Assembly (NCBI RefSeq): GCF_963675165.1
Contig: NC_087380.1
Span: 6,704,071 to 6,768,070, forward strand
Source of the DNA: Halichondria panicea
Taxonomy: Eukaryota; Porifera; Demospongiae; Suberitida; Halichondriidae
Length of the DNA stretch: 64,000 bases
Direction of reading: 5' to 3'
Under the pieces are notes generated by a model. The model did not search any database. It saw nothing but the letters and a program-made list of their open reading frames with translations, and was not told where the DNA came from. Positions 25,497 to 36,152 of the stretch are shown in pieces; position 1 is the first letter of the stretch; the number at the start of each line of letters is the position of its first letter. Both the position numbers and the translations under genes were made by a program.

Positions 25497-27391
25497 ATGG
25501 CTATGGCCATCTCAATAAAGTCCCTGGAGGAGCTCTGTCTCACTCACGTAGCAATGACACTGGAGCAATACTCGACTGACTCTCTGTCACTGCTGCCTAA
25601 AGGTTTCAGAGTACAGCTACTCCACAAGATACCAATTATTGACATTTGTCGACTAGAAGATACTAAATTTGTCATAGAGATCGATATGGAGTCTGTTTGG
25701 AAGCAAATTGTCGTTGATTTGGAATATGTCCGGAGACAACATATCATTGATGTTGATGATGTCAATAAGGTAGCCATCGGTGATGTGGCCCCTTCATCCA
25801 TAGAAGGCTCTTGGAAACATTATTTCTTTAGTGCCTTTATTGACTTCATTGTACGAGGTAAACGTCCTTATGGATACTTTAACTATTCATTTGGTCAAGA
25901 TGATCAGGTTGTGGGATTTCATCCAGTGGATCATATCAACTACTTGGTGGCAATTAAGTGGGAAGATTCAACTGCTAGAAAACCATCTGGTGCAGAATAT
26001 CTTCTGCCCTCATCCAGCAAAGAAGAGTTTCAATTACATCTAGCTAGGCATCGTCTCAGACATGACGACGGTTCGTTGCCCTGTCTACAGCTTCCTGGTA
26101 AGGCCTACCATGAAGCTTGCCGGGCTAAACAGCTTGTCCCACCTCGATACACAAAGTTCTTCTCTGAAGGAAGCTGCTACTTACCAGATTCTACTGCACT
26201 GAAGCTGATCACTGAGAAATGTCACTTTCGACCAAAAGAAATGTGTATAGACTTACTTACTTTGTTTTTAGTAGTTCCAACTTTTCTAGAGGAAGGAGAG
26301 GACATTGTTTGGTTTAAAAAACTTGTGAAAGATGTTGAAACTCTGAAAATCATAACTGGTCGTGATTGTAGCAATACATATGTAACAATTCCATCGAAGA
26401 TTGTACAACTAATAGTTCAGCAGGAGGAGCCTAAACTTACTTCAGTAACGGTGAATTTTTCGGACTCTCGTTCACTAAATTTTGAAGATGTCCTCAACTC
26501 TCTCACTCCTGTTCTTACCTCTTCATACAGTGGATTGACGGAACTCAATATCGACGTGGATGCTAGACAGTTCCCAAATCTCGATAGTCTGGTTGCGATA
26601 GTTGAGCACCATTGCTCACTGCACACTGTTTCTGTCAAGTGTCGTCATCCTTCTCGTGCTGAATTAAACATGTCAATGCAATTAATGAAGCCTTGGCTTA
26701 AAGTATGCTTTATCAAGCCATCTTTGTGTCATTTCAAGCTCTCTCTGTCGCCAATGCCTACCAACATTATGATGGATATCCTGGCCATGTTTCTCTCCAC
26801 CCCTCGCTCACAAGAACAGACTCTTACTTTCAGTGCTATGGATATTGGGAGTACAAGGTATTAAAGAATAGTATTTGCATTGGTCTCTGCACATTCAAAT
26901 TATGATATACTGTTACTTCTTTTCATTACAGCGCTCAAGTCACCAGCCTATCTGACATCACCCTCGAAAGACAAGTCTTTGAAGACTCGATACTGCAACT
27001 CAAGTCACTGGAATTTTGTCAGTGCTCTTTCGGACCATCCTTTATGAATAGTTTGTTGAATCTTCCTTCTTTGAAAGTGAAACAAATGTCCACGAAAGAA
27101 CATTTTTATGCAGGTAACAAACAAAATACTTTACAATTTGCCAGTCACCCTCGTGTTAAACTTGAATCATTGAATTTAACTGGAGCAAGGATGGATGGAT
27201 CTGAAGACTTTGATGCCATTCTGTCAAAGAACTCTCTGAAAATTGTGCAGTTTGTTAATTACCATGGCATCGATATCGTTGCCCTTCGTGAATCAGCTAC
27301 ACGACATGGGTTCAAAGTTGTGAGATCAAAGACTCTGACGAGTGTAGATATACTCTTACTAAAATTGAAAATAGTGTGTGATCATGTGTAG
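25497..27391 (+). CDS. VHL-box / LRR-family protein, copy 4 (intact)
   Basis: Two exons, 25497-26857 and 26932-27391, separated by a 74-nt GT-AG intron, give 606 aa in one frame. I start at ATG 25497 because the 15 bases before it are conserved in all copies and look like a 5'UTR exon edge; an in-frame ATG at 25476 would lie in the leader intron. Residues 9-18 (SLEELCLTHV) fit the BC-box consensus for Elongin C binding, and 33-41 (LPKGFRVQL) fit the Cul2 box. Leucine-rich strand/helix repeats follow (GLTELNI, SLCHFKLSL, LKSLEFCQCSF, KLESLNLTG). By analogy with ZYG11, LRR-1 and PRAME proteins it would be a substrate receptor of a cullin-2 RING ligase. The family link is inference; the motifs are seen. 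Confidence 0.8.
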
Positions 27392-27522
27392 ACATTTTAT
27401 AGTTGTGTTTGTGCTTACTGCATTGAAATATACAAAGCAATAATATTCGCATTTCATTGGGACATGCATTTCATTGACTCTGGCCACATTCCGCTAGAGC
27501 TCATGGAAATTCTGCAAGAGTC

Positions 27523-27812
27523 TACAGACCTAATCCTAGCTCTACTTGATTTTGCCCCCAAGCTATTAGGTCTGGCCCCCAGACTACATTACCAAAACAT
27601 GACGTAATAATTATGAAGATGCATGATGTGGAATTTGGATTACAGCGAGAGTAATTGCTACATCTACTCCTTCCTTATAACCTCCAATATCACAAGTCTA
27701 ACTAGATTCCAAGAGCACACCAAAGTACTGCAAGAGTTTCCAGACTTTTTCTCCTCTTCCTCCTCTGAGAAAAGGTATGGCCCCTATAGAATGCATGAGT
27801 AGATTTTGAAAG
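27523..27812. repeat. Foldback-like repeat shared with 31.3 kb
   Basis: The reverse complement of about 27523-27605 (AAAATCAAGTAGAGCTAGGA and TGTAGTCTGGGGGC) matches 31321-31410. Bases 27716-27812 (AGCACACC, TTTCTCCTCTTCC, ATAGATTTTG-like) match 31403-31520 directly. So the element at 27.5 kb has two arms in opposite orientation, while 31.3 kb has one colinear copy. Confidence 0.55.
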
Positions 27813-27814
27813 TG

Positions 27815-28025
27815 AGCAGAAAATACAGAAATACAGAATACTGAATACCTGCAGGAACAATCAAAAGCACTAAACATAAAGACAAGAGTGTGAGTGGATC
27901 AAAGGATTATAAGAATGCAACAATTTACCTAGAAATATAAATCAATTTCTATAAGAGCGAGTGAGAGTGAACACCACACTGCCCTTGGGAGTCTTGACTG
28001 TTATCTTAATCACAAAACCTCGGTG
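27815..28025 (-). repeat. Inverted copy of the 3' flank of LRR copy 3
   Basis: This stretch is the reverse complement of 25005-25215, including CCTTGGGAGTCTTGACTGTT and TTTCCTAGAAATAATAAA-like bases, with small indels. It marks the remains of an inverted paralogue or a rearranged 3' flank. Confidence 0.7.
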
Positions 28026-28030
28026 TATTA

Positions 28031-29369
28031 CTTACGGACTTAGAGATTGTCAGTGATGTAAACTTACTTCTCTAAAGTAACCTCCCAGCCCCTGAGTGAT
28101 CGCTAGTGGATAGGAGAGCTGAAATACAACCAGAGTACGGTCAAAACGAACGAGCGCGAAGTCATACGCGGAGTGTTTCAACCATTTACACAGGGAGGTC
28201 TTGTCGTTTCCAATCCCCTCCCTTTTCAATTTATGAAGTAATAATACAGTTACAGTTAAAGTTTCTAATGATCTGAACATCAAAGCGGATTGAATGATAA
28301 TGATATTCATAGAAATTTAATTGAAAAACACACCCCTAACTTCCTCAATAACCCTTTACTGTGGTCAAATTGTTGTAAATTTTACAACAACAATCTGGGA
28401 GGGAGCGTGATATCAACTTGTGAATGTTGCATGATATTGGATTCTGTGGCAGATTGGATAGTATCATGAATGCGATTATCCTTTGAAGTTCTGCTGAGTT
28501 GTTCAATTAGGACACTTAAAAAAAGGTTTAAAACAAGCTATACAGCATGTAGAACTGAGTAGTATCCATTGGTAGACCCTCTGGACTATCTTGGTAGCCA
28601 TAGAATATTTTCGAAGAGGAAGCAGCAAGCCATTTGTGTACACAGGCACTTCACAAGTGGACACAAGCACTACAATAGTCTACATGCTTGCTAAGCAGCT
28701 TAGTTGACCAGAGTGCAGCTTTTAAAGGCCACACATACTTCCATCGAGGCAGCAGCAAGGCATAAAATCGATGGGGTTAGTTTGTGCACAGCCATTGATG
28801 ACCCACGCCCATCTCTACAAGCCATAGCCACTTCATTGGAGGCGGCGATAACATCAAGCTAATTTGGTGGGTTGGGATCAGCAAACTGTTCCAGATTGTG
28901 TGTGCGATTGACCTGGAAAGGGATAAGGGGAAGTGCATAATTTAATTTTAGTCATAATTATTTCATGACCAAAAAAACCCATACAAATTTATCTTTTTCT
29001 ATTCGTTTAGTGCCTCTAATTTGAGGTCACATGATATTTGGAGTGCATATTCATTGTGTGGGTGGAAGTGTGTGGACAATCATATTTGGTATTTGCTGTG
29101 TCAGCTATCTAGAACCAAACAATTAAAGTGGAGTAAATTTTACTAGGTATGTACGTTGTCATAGCATGAACGTCTTGTATGTATGAGTTTCATAATATAT
29201 ATAACTGTTGCCTGTGTAAGTGCTTATAATTATATAGAGAACACACATAATTTATATGCATGTAGGTGGTGTGTTCTAGACATCTGTTGCCTGGTGTATT
29301 TTTGAGACGGAGTTCTAGTTATAGTATGTAAAGTACTCACTTTATATACACTATGTAGAAGTTTCAAGA
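28031..29369. other. Upstream region of LRR copy 5
   Basis: No gene recognised. An 86-codon - strand frame (28050-28310) has no family resemblance. Bases about 29040-29270 repeat the upstream sequence of copy 4 (GTGTGGGTGGAAG, AACAATTAAAGT, TGTAAGTGCTTATAATTATA), so the promoter region was duplicated with the gene. Confidence 0.5.
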
Positions 29370-31243
29370 ATGGCTACCGTCCTCTCAATGAAGTCCCTGG
29401 AGGAGCTCTGTCTCACTCACGTAGCAATGACACTGGAGCAATACTCGACTGACTCTCTGTCACTACTGCCTAAAGGTTTCAGAGTACAGCTACTCCACAA
29501 GATACCAATTATTGACATTTGTCGACTGGAAGATACTGAATTTGTCACAGGGATCAATACGGAGTCGGTTTGGAAGCAAATTGTCGTAGATTCGAAATTT
29601 GTCCAAAGACAACATATCATTAATGTTAATGATGTCAATAAGGTAACCGTCGGTGGTGTAGTCCATTCATCCATAAAAGGCTCTTGGAAACGTTATTTCT
29701 TTAGTGCCTTTATTGACTTCATTGTACGAGGTAAACGTCCTTATGGATACTTTAACTATCAGGTTATGGGATTTCATCCAGTGGATTATATCAACTACTT
29801 GGTGGCAATCAAGTGCGAGGTTTCAACTGCTAGAAAACCATCTGGTGCCGAATATCTTCTGCCCTCATCCAGCAAAGAAAATTTTAAATTAAAAAACGCA
29901 TCTAGGCGTCTCAGACAATTAGACGACGGTCTGTTGCCCTGTCTACGGCCTAGTGATAAGGCCTACCATGAAGCTTGCCGGGCTAGACAGCTTGTCCCAC
30001 CTCGATATGCAAAGCACTTCTCTGAAGGAAGCTCCTACTTACCAGATTCTACTGCACTGAAGCTGATTGCCGAAAAATGTCACTTTCGACCAAAACAATT
30101 ATGTATAGACTTACTTACTTTGTTTTTAGTAGTTCCAACTTTTCTAAAAGAAGGAGAGGACATTGTTTGGTTTGAAAAACTTGTGAAAGATGTTGAAACT
30201 CTCGAAATCATAACTAGTTGTGATTGTAGCAATGCATATGTAACAATTCCATCGAAGATTGCACAACTGATAGTTCAGCAGGAGGAGCCTAAACTTACTT
30301 CAGTAACGGTTAATTGTTCGAAATCTCACTCACTCAAGTTTGAAGATGTCCTCAACTCTGTCGCTCCTGTTCTTACCTCTTCATACAGTGGACTGAAGGA
30401 ACTCAGCATCAAGGTTGAATCTAGTCAGTTCCCAAATCTCGATAGCCTGGTTATGATAGTTGAGCACCATTGCTCACTGCACACTGTTTCGATCGAGTTT
30501 CGTTATCCTTCTTGTGCTGAATTAAACATGTCAATGCAATTAATGAAGCCTTGGCTTAAAGTATGCTTTATCAAGCCATCTTTGCATCATTTCAAGCTCT
30601 CTCTATCGCCAATGCCTACCCATGTTATGATGGACATCCTGGCCATGTTTCTCTCCACTCCTCGCTCACAAGAACAGACTCTTACTTTCAGTGCTATGGT
30701 TATTGGGAGTACAAGGTAAAGAATATAGTATTTGCAAATTATTTTGCTGGTCTCTTCTCATTCAAATTATGATATACTGGTTTTTCTTTTCATTACAGCG
30801 CTCAAGTCAACAGTCTAGCTGACATCACCCTCGAAAGACAAGTCTTTGAAGACTCAATACTGCAACTCAAGTCACTGGAATTTTTTCAGTGCTCTTTCAG
30901 ACCATCCTTTATGAATAGTTTGTTGAATCTTCCTTCTTTGAAAGTGAAACAAATGTCCACGAACGAAGATTTTTATGAAGGTAACAAACAAAATACTTTA
31001 CAATTTGCCAGTCACCCTCGTGTTAAACTTGAATCATTGAATTTAACTGGAGCAAGGATGGATGGATCTGAAGACTTTGATGCCATTCTGTCAAAGAACT
31101 CTCTGAAAATTGTGCAGTTTGTTAATTACCATGGCATCGATGTCGCCCTTCATGAAGCAGCTACACGACATGGGTTCAATTTTGTGAGATCAAAGACTCT
31201 CAGACTGACGAGTGTAGATATACTCTTACTAAAATTAAAATAG
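29370..31243 (+). CDS. VHL-box / LRR-family protein, copy 5 (intact)
   Basis: Exons 29370-30715 and 30799-31243 with an 83-nt intron (donor GTAAAG, acceptor CATTACAG) give 596 aa. The gene is very close to copy 4 throughout. Residues 9-18 SLEELCLTHV and 33-41 LPKGFRVQL are the proposed Elongin-C and Cul2 docking boxes. The central block GSSYLPDSTALKLIAEKCHF follows a diverged region (about residues 56-190), then leucine-rich repeats end in KLESLNLTGARMDGSEDFDA. No signal peptide or membrane segment, so a cytosolic or nuclear adaptor is expected. The start has the conserved CTATGTAG leader acceptor before it. Both exons are undamaged, and with copy 4 this is the best candidate for a working gene. 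Confidence 0.82.
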
Positions 31244-31320
31244 TTTGTGATCATGTGTAGACATTTTATAGTTGTGTTTGTGCTTACTGCATTGAAATGT
31301 ACGAAGCAATCATGTTCATA

Positions 31321-31530
31321 TTATGTCATGTTTTGGTACTGTAGTCTGGGGGCTATACCTATATAATAGCTCGGGGGAAAAATCAAGTAGAGCTAGGATT
31401 AGGTCTGGAGCACACCGAAGTGCTGCGAGAGAGAGTCTCCAGACCTTTTCTCCTCTTCCCCTCCCTCTATGAGAATAGATCTGACCCAATACAAAATGCA
31501 TGTGTATAATAGATTTTGGAAGTGGTTATT
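31321..31530. repeat. Repeat shared with 27.5-27.8 kb
   Basis: Colinear version of the repeat described at 27523-27812, containing TGTAGTCTGGGGGC, AAATCAAGTAGAGCTAGGAT and CCAGACCTTTTCTCCTCTTC. A related word set (GTCTGG, CCAGACC) occurs near 14575-14830. Confidence 0.5.
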
Positions 31531-31594
31531 AATTACATCACCTGAATATACAATGTTTTAATGATCAGAAATTATGATGAAACTTGTGAACTGT

Positions 31595-31781
31595 ACCTTA
31601 AGGTGACATACTTTTGCGTGTATTAATTTCTGCTATTTCTGCGAATGAGAGTAAAATCGCAAAAATTAGTACTCGCAAATAATTGGCCGCCCTCTTCAGA
31701 TCGACATTTCACAAACAAATTATACCAGGCAGTACAAAACTGTAAAAACGCTCTACCTGTGAAAAGATGTCACCTTAAGGT
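31595..31781. mobile_element. 187-bp MITE with 15-bp terminal inverted repeats
   Basis: Perfect inverted repeats ACCTTAAGGTGACAT at 31595-31609 and its complement at 31767-31781. The outer 10 bases (ACCTTAAGGT) are themselves a palindrome. Interior without coding sense. A copy-and-paste relative elsewhere in the window was not noticed. Confidence 0.75.
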
Positions 31782-32159
31782 AACTATAATTGTTTTGCCT
31801 ATAATTATGAGTGGAGTATAGATTACATACAACGATTGGCTATAATTAATTAACCTCTCACCCCACCTCCCACTGCTGCAGACCCCCCCCCCCGTCATCT
31901 CGGGACTTTCCCACCAATTATGATGACGCTATTAATAGTAATAAATTTGCATGAGTGATGATATCCCTCCTTGCCTTTTTTTGGTGTTGTTAAATTGTTA
32001 GCACATTGTACCTGAAGTGATTGTGGTCACAAATGCTCATTTGTGACATAGGTCTGGCCAAATTTCTCCTGTGTATCTATTAGCTAGAGTTGCACTTTCC
32101 AATGAACTCTCTTGGTATTATGCCCTCAAATCATTCTACATTGACACCACCATGCATGC

Positions 32160-32480
32160 ACTATCCCCCAAACCAATCGATTCGAGTGAACCCAGTGACA
32201 TTCCTATCACGCCCATTCATCAGTTTGATGCTTGCACTATGAAGCACTCCACTGAATTCTCTCATAACTGGTCCAACACCCACCAGCTCATTGAAATAGA
32301 GTTAGTCACTAGAAACAAGATGATGTGTCTAGTTTTGACGCCATACTGCAGAAGAAATTTTAACCGTTGTGTGTTTTATAATGTTTTCTGGCATCTCTTT
32401 ACACTGAGAACGATAAGTCATGACTCCCAAGGGCAGTGTGGTGTTATTGCACCTCTTTCTACAATTTTATTGTATCCTTA
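32160..32480 (+). pseudogene. Truncated 3' fragment of an LRR-family paralogue
   Basis: Bases 32160-32245 closely match 19249-19336 of copy 2 (SPKPIDSSEPSDIPITPIH, then QFDACTMK). A deletion then joins to sequence matching about 19460-19720 (STEFSHNW, IEIELV, CRRNF), ending with the GACTCCCAAGGGCAGTGTGG tail. No 5' half is present, so this is a degraded remnant. Confidence 0.7.
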
Positions 32481-32835
32481 AAATGAGTACGTATTATAAT
32501 TATTCCATTGATCTCTACTTTTTCACTTTAGTTTTTAGTTGTTCAAGCTTTATCGTACATTTGTATGTTGTGCCCAGTACCACTACCCTCAACTGTGAAT
32601 AAGATTGTTGTCTTAACCTCGATATGTGCATATTCATACACATTGTGTCAAGTGGGTGGAAGTTAAGCATGTGGAAATTAATGACCCTTAAAGGTCAAAT
32701 ATTGCGGTATTTGATGTATCAATGCAGCTAGGACTATAAACTTCCAATAACAAGTGATTTTAAAATACTGTAAGAATTCTTTTAGTGTTATAATAGGTAG
32801 TTTAAATCTGTAACTTGTAGAAGTCTCAACTGACA

Positions 32836-32860
32836 ATGGCTACGGTCCTCTCAATGAAGT
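32836..32860 (+). pseudogene. Five-prime stub of an LRR-family paralogue
   Basis: ATGGCTACGGTCCTCTCAAT (32836) plus GAAGTC matches the start of the other copies, preceded by the conserved CTTGTAGAAGTCTCAAC leader, and then ends abruptly at CGATATAG. It is a promoter-and-start stub cut off after about eight codons. Confidence 0.75.
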
Positions 32861-33313
32861 CGATATAGATATAGGATCGGTTTACCTATGCATGCCTGCC
32901 TGTAGTGGCTATAGTGCTTACAGTAATAGATGTCTATCTATAGCTACATTATAAGGCATGAAATTAGGTCTATCAGACTCTGAGGGTCAAATTAGTGCCT
33001 ATATTTAATACTGATTCTCAATTATGCTATATATAGTTCAATGCTGCTATAGAAGTCTCTCAAAAATTATGCTAGCATAATTTGCCAAGCTCTAACATGG
33101 GACTGCATGCAACTGAACTAACTTTCTTTAGTACCATTGTTATTTCTAGAAATAGACCTTTCAGAATATTTTGTAATGACAACAGACACACCAATCACTT
33201 GACTGTCTATATATACCCTTGCTGTGCATACGGGTATAATTATATATACATGTACACAATGGCAGTGCACATCTATATTCCTGGCCATTCTATTTCCAAC
33301 CTTCTTCATGCAG
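32861..33313. other. No gene recognised
   Basis: AT-rich spacer between the LRR stub and FARSA relic, with no coding or repeat structure noted. Confidence 0.45.
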
Positions 33314-33590
33314 GGTGGGGTACGCAACGCTGGTGTGTTCAGACCAGAGGTGCTCTCCTGAGAATGTCACTGTCAGTTGCATGCCTGGGGGCTTTGTGTA
33401 CAGAGGTGTGCACATGGAACAGGTTGCTTCAAGTCAAGTCAATAAACTGAAGAAGAGTAGATAAGATACTCCCAAGACACCCACACCCACTATAATCCAC
33501 CCCCCTCTCACTCACATGCAGCAGTGATCATATGGTATCAGCATTATCAGAGCTTGTGTGTCACAAAATCAACTCTCAATTCTGATTAGA
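33314..33590 (+). pseudogene. FARSA: Decayed PheRS alpha C-terminal exons
   Basis: From a CATGCAG acceptor, 33314-33416 reads GVRNAGVFRPEVL and, after an internal deletion and frame change, PENVTV. Bases 33522-33590 read ALSELVCHKIN, matching the NIRELVGHKVN end of FARSA, followed by an in-frame stop. Both correspond to the exons seen at 16289 and 4900, so this is a further broken copy. Confidence 0.65.
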
Positions 33591-33643
33591 CACCGAGTGT
33601 TTGAGTGCATAATAATAATAACTTATATAGTATAATGGCGTAT

Positions 33644-34643
33644 TTACCAATGAATCTGACATTCAACAATAACATTGTCTTCTTTGATAACACCCGCTGT
33701 CTTCAGTTCTGTAAGGGATAAAGGCGTACAACGAAATTTAATGTTACTGTCTAAGTTTGGTTTATGATAACTTCTTGAGTCAGGTGTACCTATTAGAGCA
33801 ATATCACTGCCCTTGAAGCTAGTCAGCTTGAAGGTGACCTTCTGTGAGAACGGCCACTGAATTACACTGTCATAGTCTCCTTTCACGATCACTAGTAGTA
33901 GAGACAAATGGGAAATCATTCCATTCTCAGGATTATCAAAGTGTACCTCAATGCGAACCTTGTACGGAATCCTCTCAAGATAGAACGGTTGGCTGCACAA
34001 TAGTTTCATTTTAGTGTGTAGGTGGCCACTAAACTGTTCTATAGTCAATTTGATTGATCCAGAGCCATCTTCTGGTTCCATTGCATCCAAATCTCCTATT
34101 TGCTCTTGTAAATTACTAAGTCTCTCACTAAGAGCTGCAACTTTCATTTGTTCTCTTTTAGCCTTGTTGTCCAATTCTCGAGTAATCACTACCATCTTAA
34201 ACAATTCACCTGTACTGGGGGGCAATTTGGTTAGCTTTTTACATTCTCTTTCATTCCGATCATGGTTGCTTCGCCTGAGTGTTGCGCCTTTTTCACGAGG
34301 GATGGTGCGTATCGATGTTCCCTCACGTGCTAAATTTGTTCTCGTGTATTCATGCAGGCAAGCTGTAAAGAGAATGCTCAAATGCTGCATATAATTGCTT
34401 GCCATGTGTTTATTGTGTTCGTCCCGCGTCATCTATGCCATGAATAAAACATACATACTGGTATACTGTTAATTGCTCAGGAAAGCATTAACATACCAAT
34501 TGTACTTGGGGACATCCATAACTGGCGATAGAACATTTAAAAAATCGATTTGAACACTTGCACTCTATGCTTTGATCATGAGTTTTGCAGTTGCAGAGGT
34601 CAGAAATACTCTGACCAGTCTTGGAGACCTTGTCCTCCGTCAT
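33644..34643 (-). CDS. RING-less TRAF-like protein (zinc finger, coiled coil, MATH domain)
   Basis: Exon 1 is 34497-34643 (ATG 34643, donor GTATGT) and exon 2 is 33644-34432 (acceptor GGCATAG), 311 aa in one frame. Exon 1 encodes a Cys-rich segment (CNCKTHDQSIECKCSNRF, then CSIASYGCPQ), completed by EHNKHMASNYMQH in exon 2 to make a TRAF-type finger. A charged helical region (about residues 110-155) leads to a diverged MATH/TRAF-C domain with PFYLERIPYKVRIEV, VIVKGDYDSVIQWPF and VTFKL. There is no RING in the model. It has the same two-exon layout as the gene at 11113-12350, so the two are probably duplicates. Expected to be a cytosolic adaptor in receptor signalling. Confidence 0.8.
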
Positions 34644-35810
34644 CTTTGTCCCTGGACAAATCTTGCAGCCTGTTCCCTATTTAAACTTGTTGCACAGAAT
34701 CTATACTGCACTGTAACTGCGAGGTTGTTTCCTTTTATAGGGATGAATGGGGACTCCCACGCATAATACGGTATTATGTGCAGCTCCAAAAGCCTGTTTA
34801 CATAAACTCCCCCACAAGCAATGTACTCCAAACTTACAACTCACTTCAGTAAGGGGCCATCCCAGGGAAAGTCCTAACAGGATTAGGGGGCAGTCCCGGG
34901 GAAAGACCAAGATTGCTAGTCATGCACATGCACATGCAGGTGACTAATTAGAGCAACCATAACAAGTGATGCAGACAAAAGTCCCAGGGAATTTTTGTGA
35001 GAGTACCAGGGAGAGTCCCATGGAAAATACCTTACTGTCCTTTGTCTGTAAACAAACTTTCCTTAATTAAATTGTACACAATGCCGAAAATACATTATGG
35101 ATTGACTCTTAAACTCTCTAATGCTAGCTGCATGCATCTTAATTATGTCGTTTTTCAAAATGTTTCGCAATCAGCTATTCCACTCCACGATAATAACAAC
35201 CAAAATTAGACAAAATCACCACAAATACCTTGGTCTCTTTAGAGAATGGAACTCCCTATATAAAATTCGACGATTGAACACATTACGCTGTGGCACAGTT
35301 TAACTTTCTGCTTTAACACAGTTGTAGTTTAAGTGCTAATTAGTTTTGTGTTTGTTACAGGTCTCAGATTAATTATTAGCTCAGAGTCCATTATATAAGC
35401 AAGTTGTAACTACATGCATGTATATAATTACACAATGCACACATGCACACTGACTACATATATATATAGTCTACACACTTTGGTTCAAGTGAAGTGAAAA
35501 GGATTGTAATATACTGGCCATGGATCTTAGTGTACTTCATTTTCTCATTGCCTTGTACTAAACAAACAACTACAATGTATTAATTTCCGCTTTATGTTAG
35601 TTCACGTGAGGTGAAAGGATTAATACAATGTAGTCAAGTCTATATAGTGGCATGCCAGTTATACTCTGCTGTATAGTACAAATCATTCGATTGGGTTCTA
35701 TATTCCTCTTCTTACCACACAGACACGTGACGGAGTATTGAGCTTCGCAGCTCACTTGTGCATGGGTTCAATTAGGAAAAAACTGCTGAGATGGCAGCTA
35801 TAGGACTGTA
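34644..35810. other. No gene recognised
   Basis: Intergenic. Contains repeated CCAGGGA / GTCCC words around 34855-35030 that look like an old repeat, but no clear borders. Confidence 0.45.
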
Positions 35811-35992
35811 TACCGTTATAGCGGGTATATTTTGAGGGTATAAACCTTCGCGGACTGACCGTTAGAAAGGTTTTCGCAGATTTAATTTTCGCGGAATAGC
35901 AGCCTTTCATGCATGCGATACTAAATTCGTGGGTATATACATTTTCGAACATTTATACCGGCCCTCGAAATAATTACCCGCTGTAAACTGTT
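35811..35992. mobile_element. MITE-like element, TACCGTTATAGCGGGTA ends
   Basis: Left end TACCGTTATAGCGGGTA (35811-35827) pairs with the reverse complement of the right end (TACCCGCTGTAAACTGTTA, to about 35992), with mismatches. The interior contains TTCGCGGA and ATTCGTGGG words like the elements at 8829 and 54689. Confidence 0.55.
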
Positions 35993-36152
35993 ACACGTAT
36001 AGTGATTACCATTTGCCTCAAACTTAATTGCTACAAAGCTAGCACTGCACAGACATAAATCCAAGGCATAAAAAAAAACATTATAAGAAGATCGTATATA
36101 CATATATATAATAAATTATACTTATATAGCTATAATTAATTAAAATATGTCT

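Noticed and set aside
28050-28310. 86-codon - strand open frame
   Set aside because: No family resemblance, no splice partners, and it overlaps the edge of an inverted repeat.
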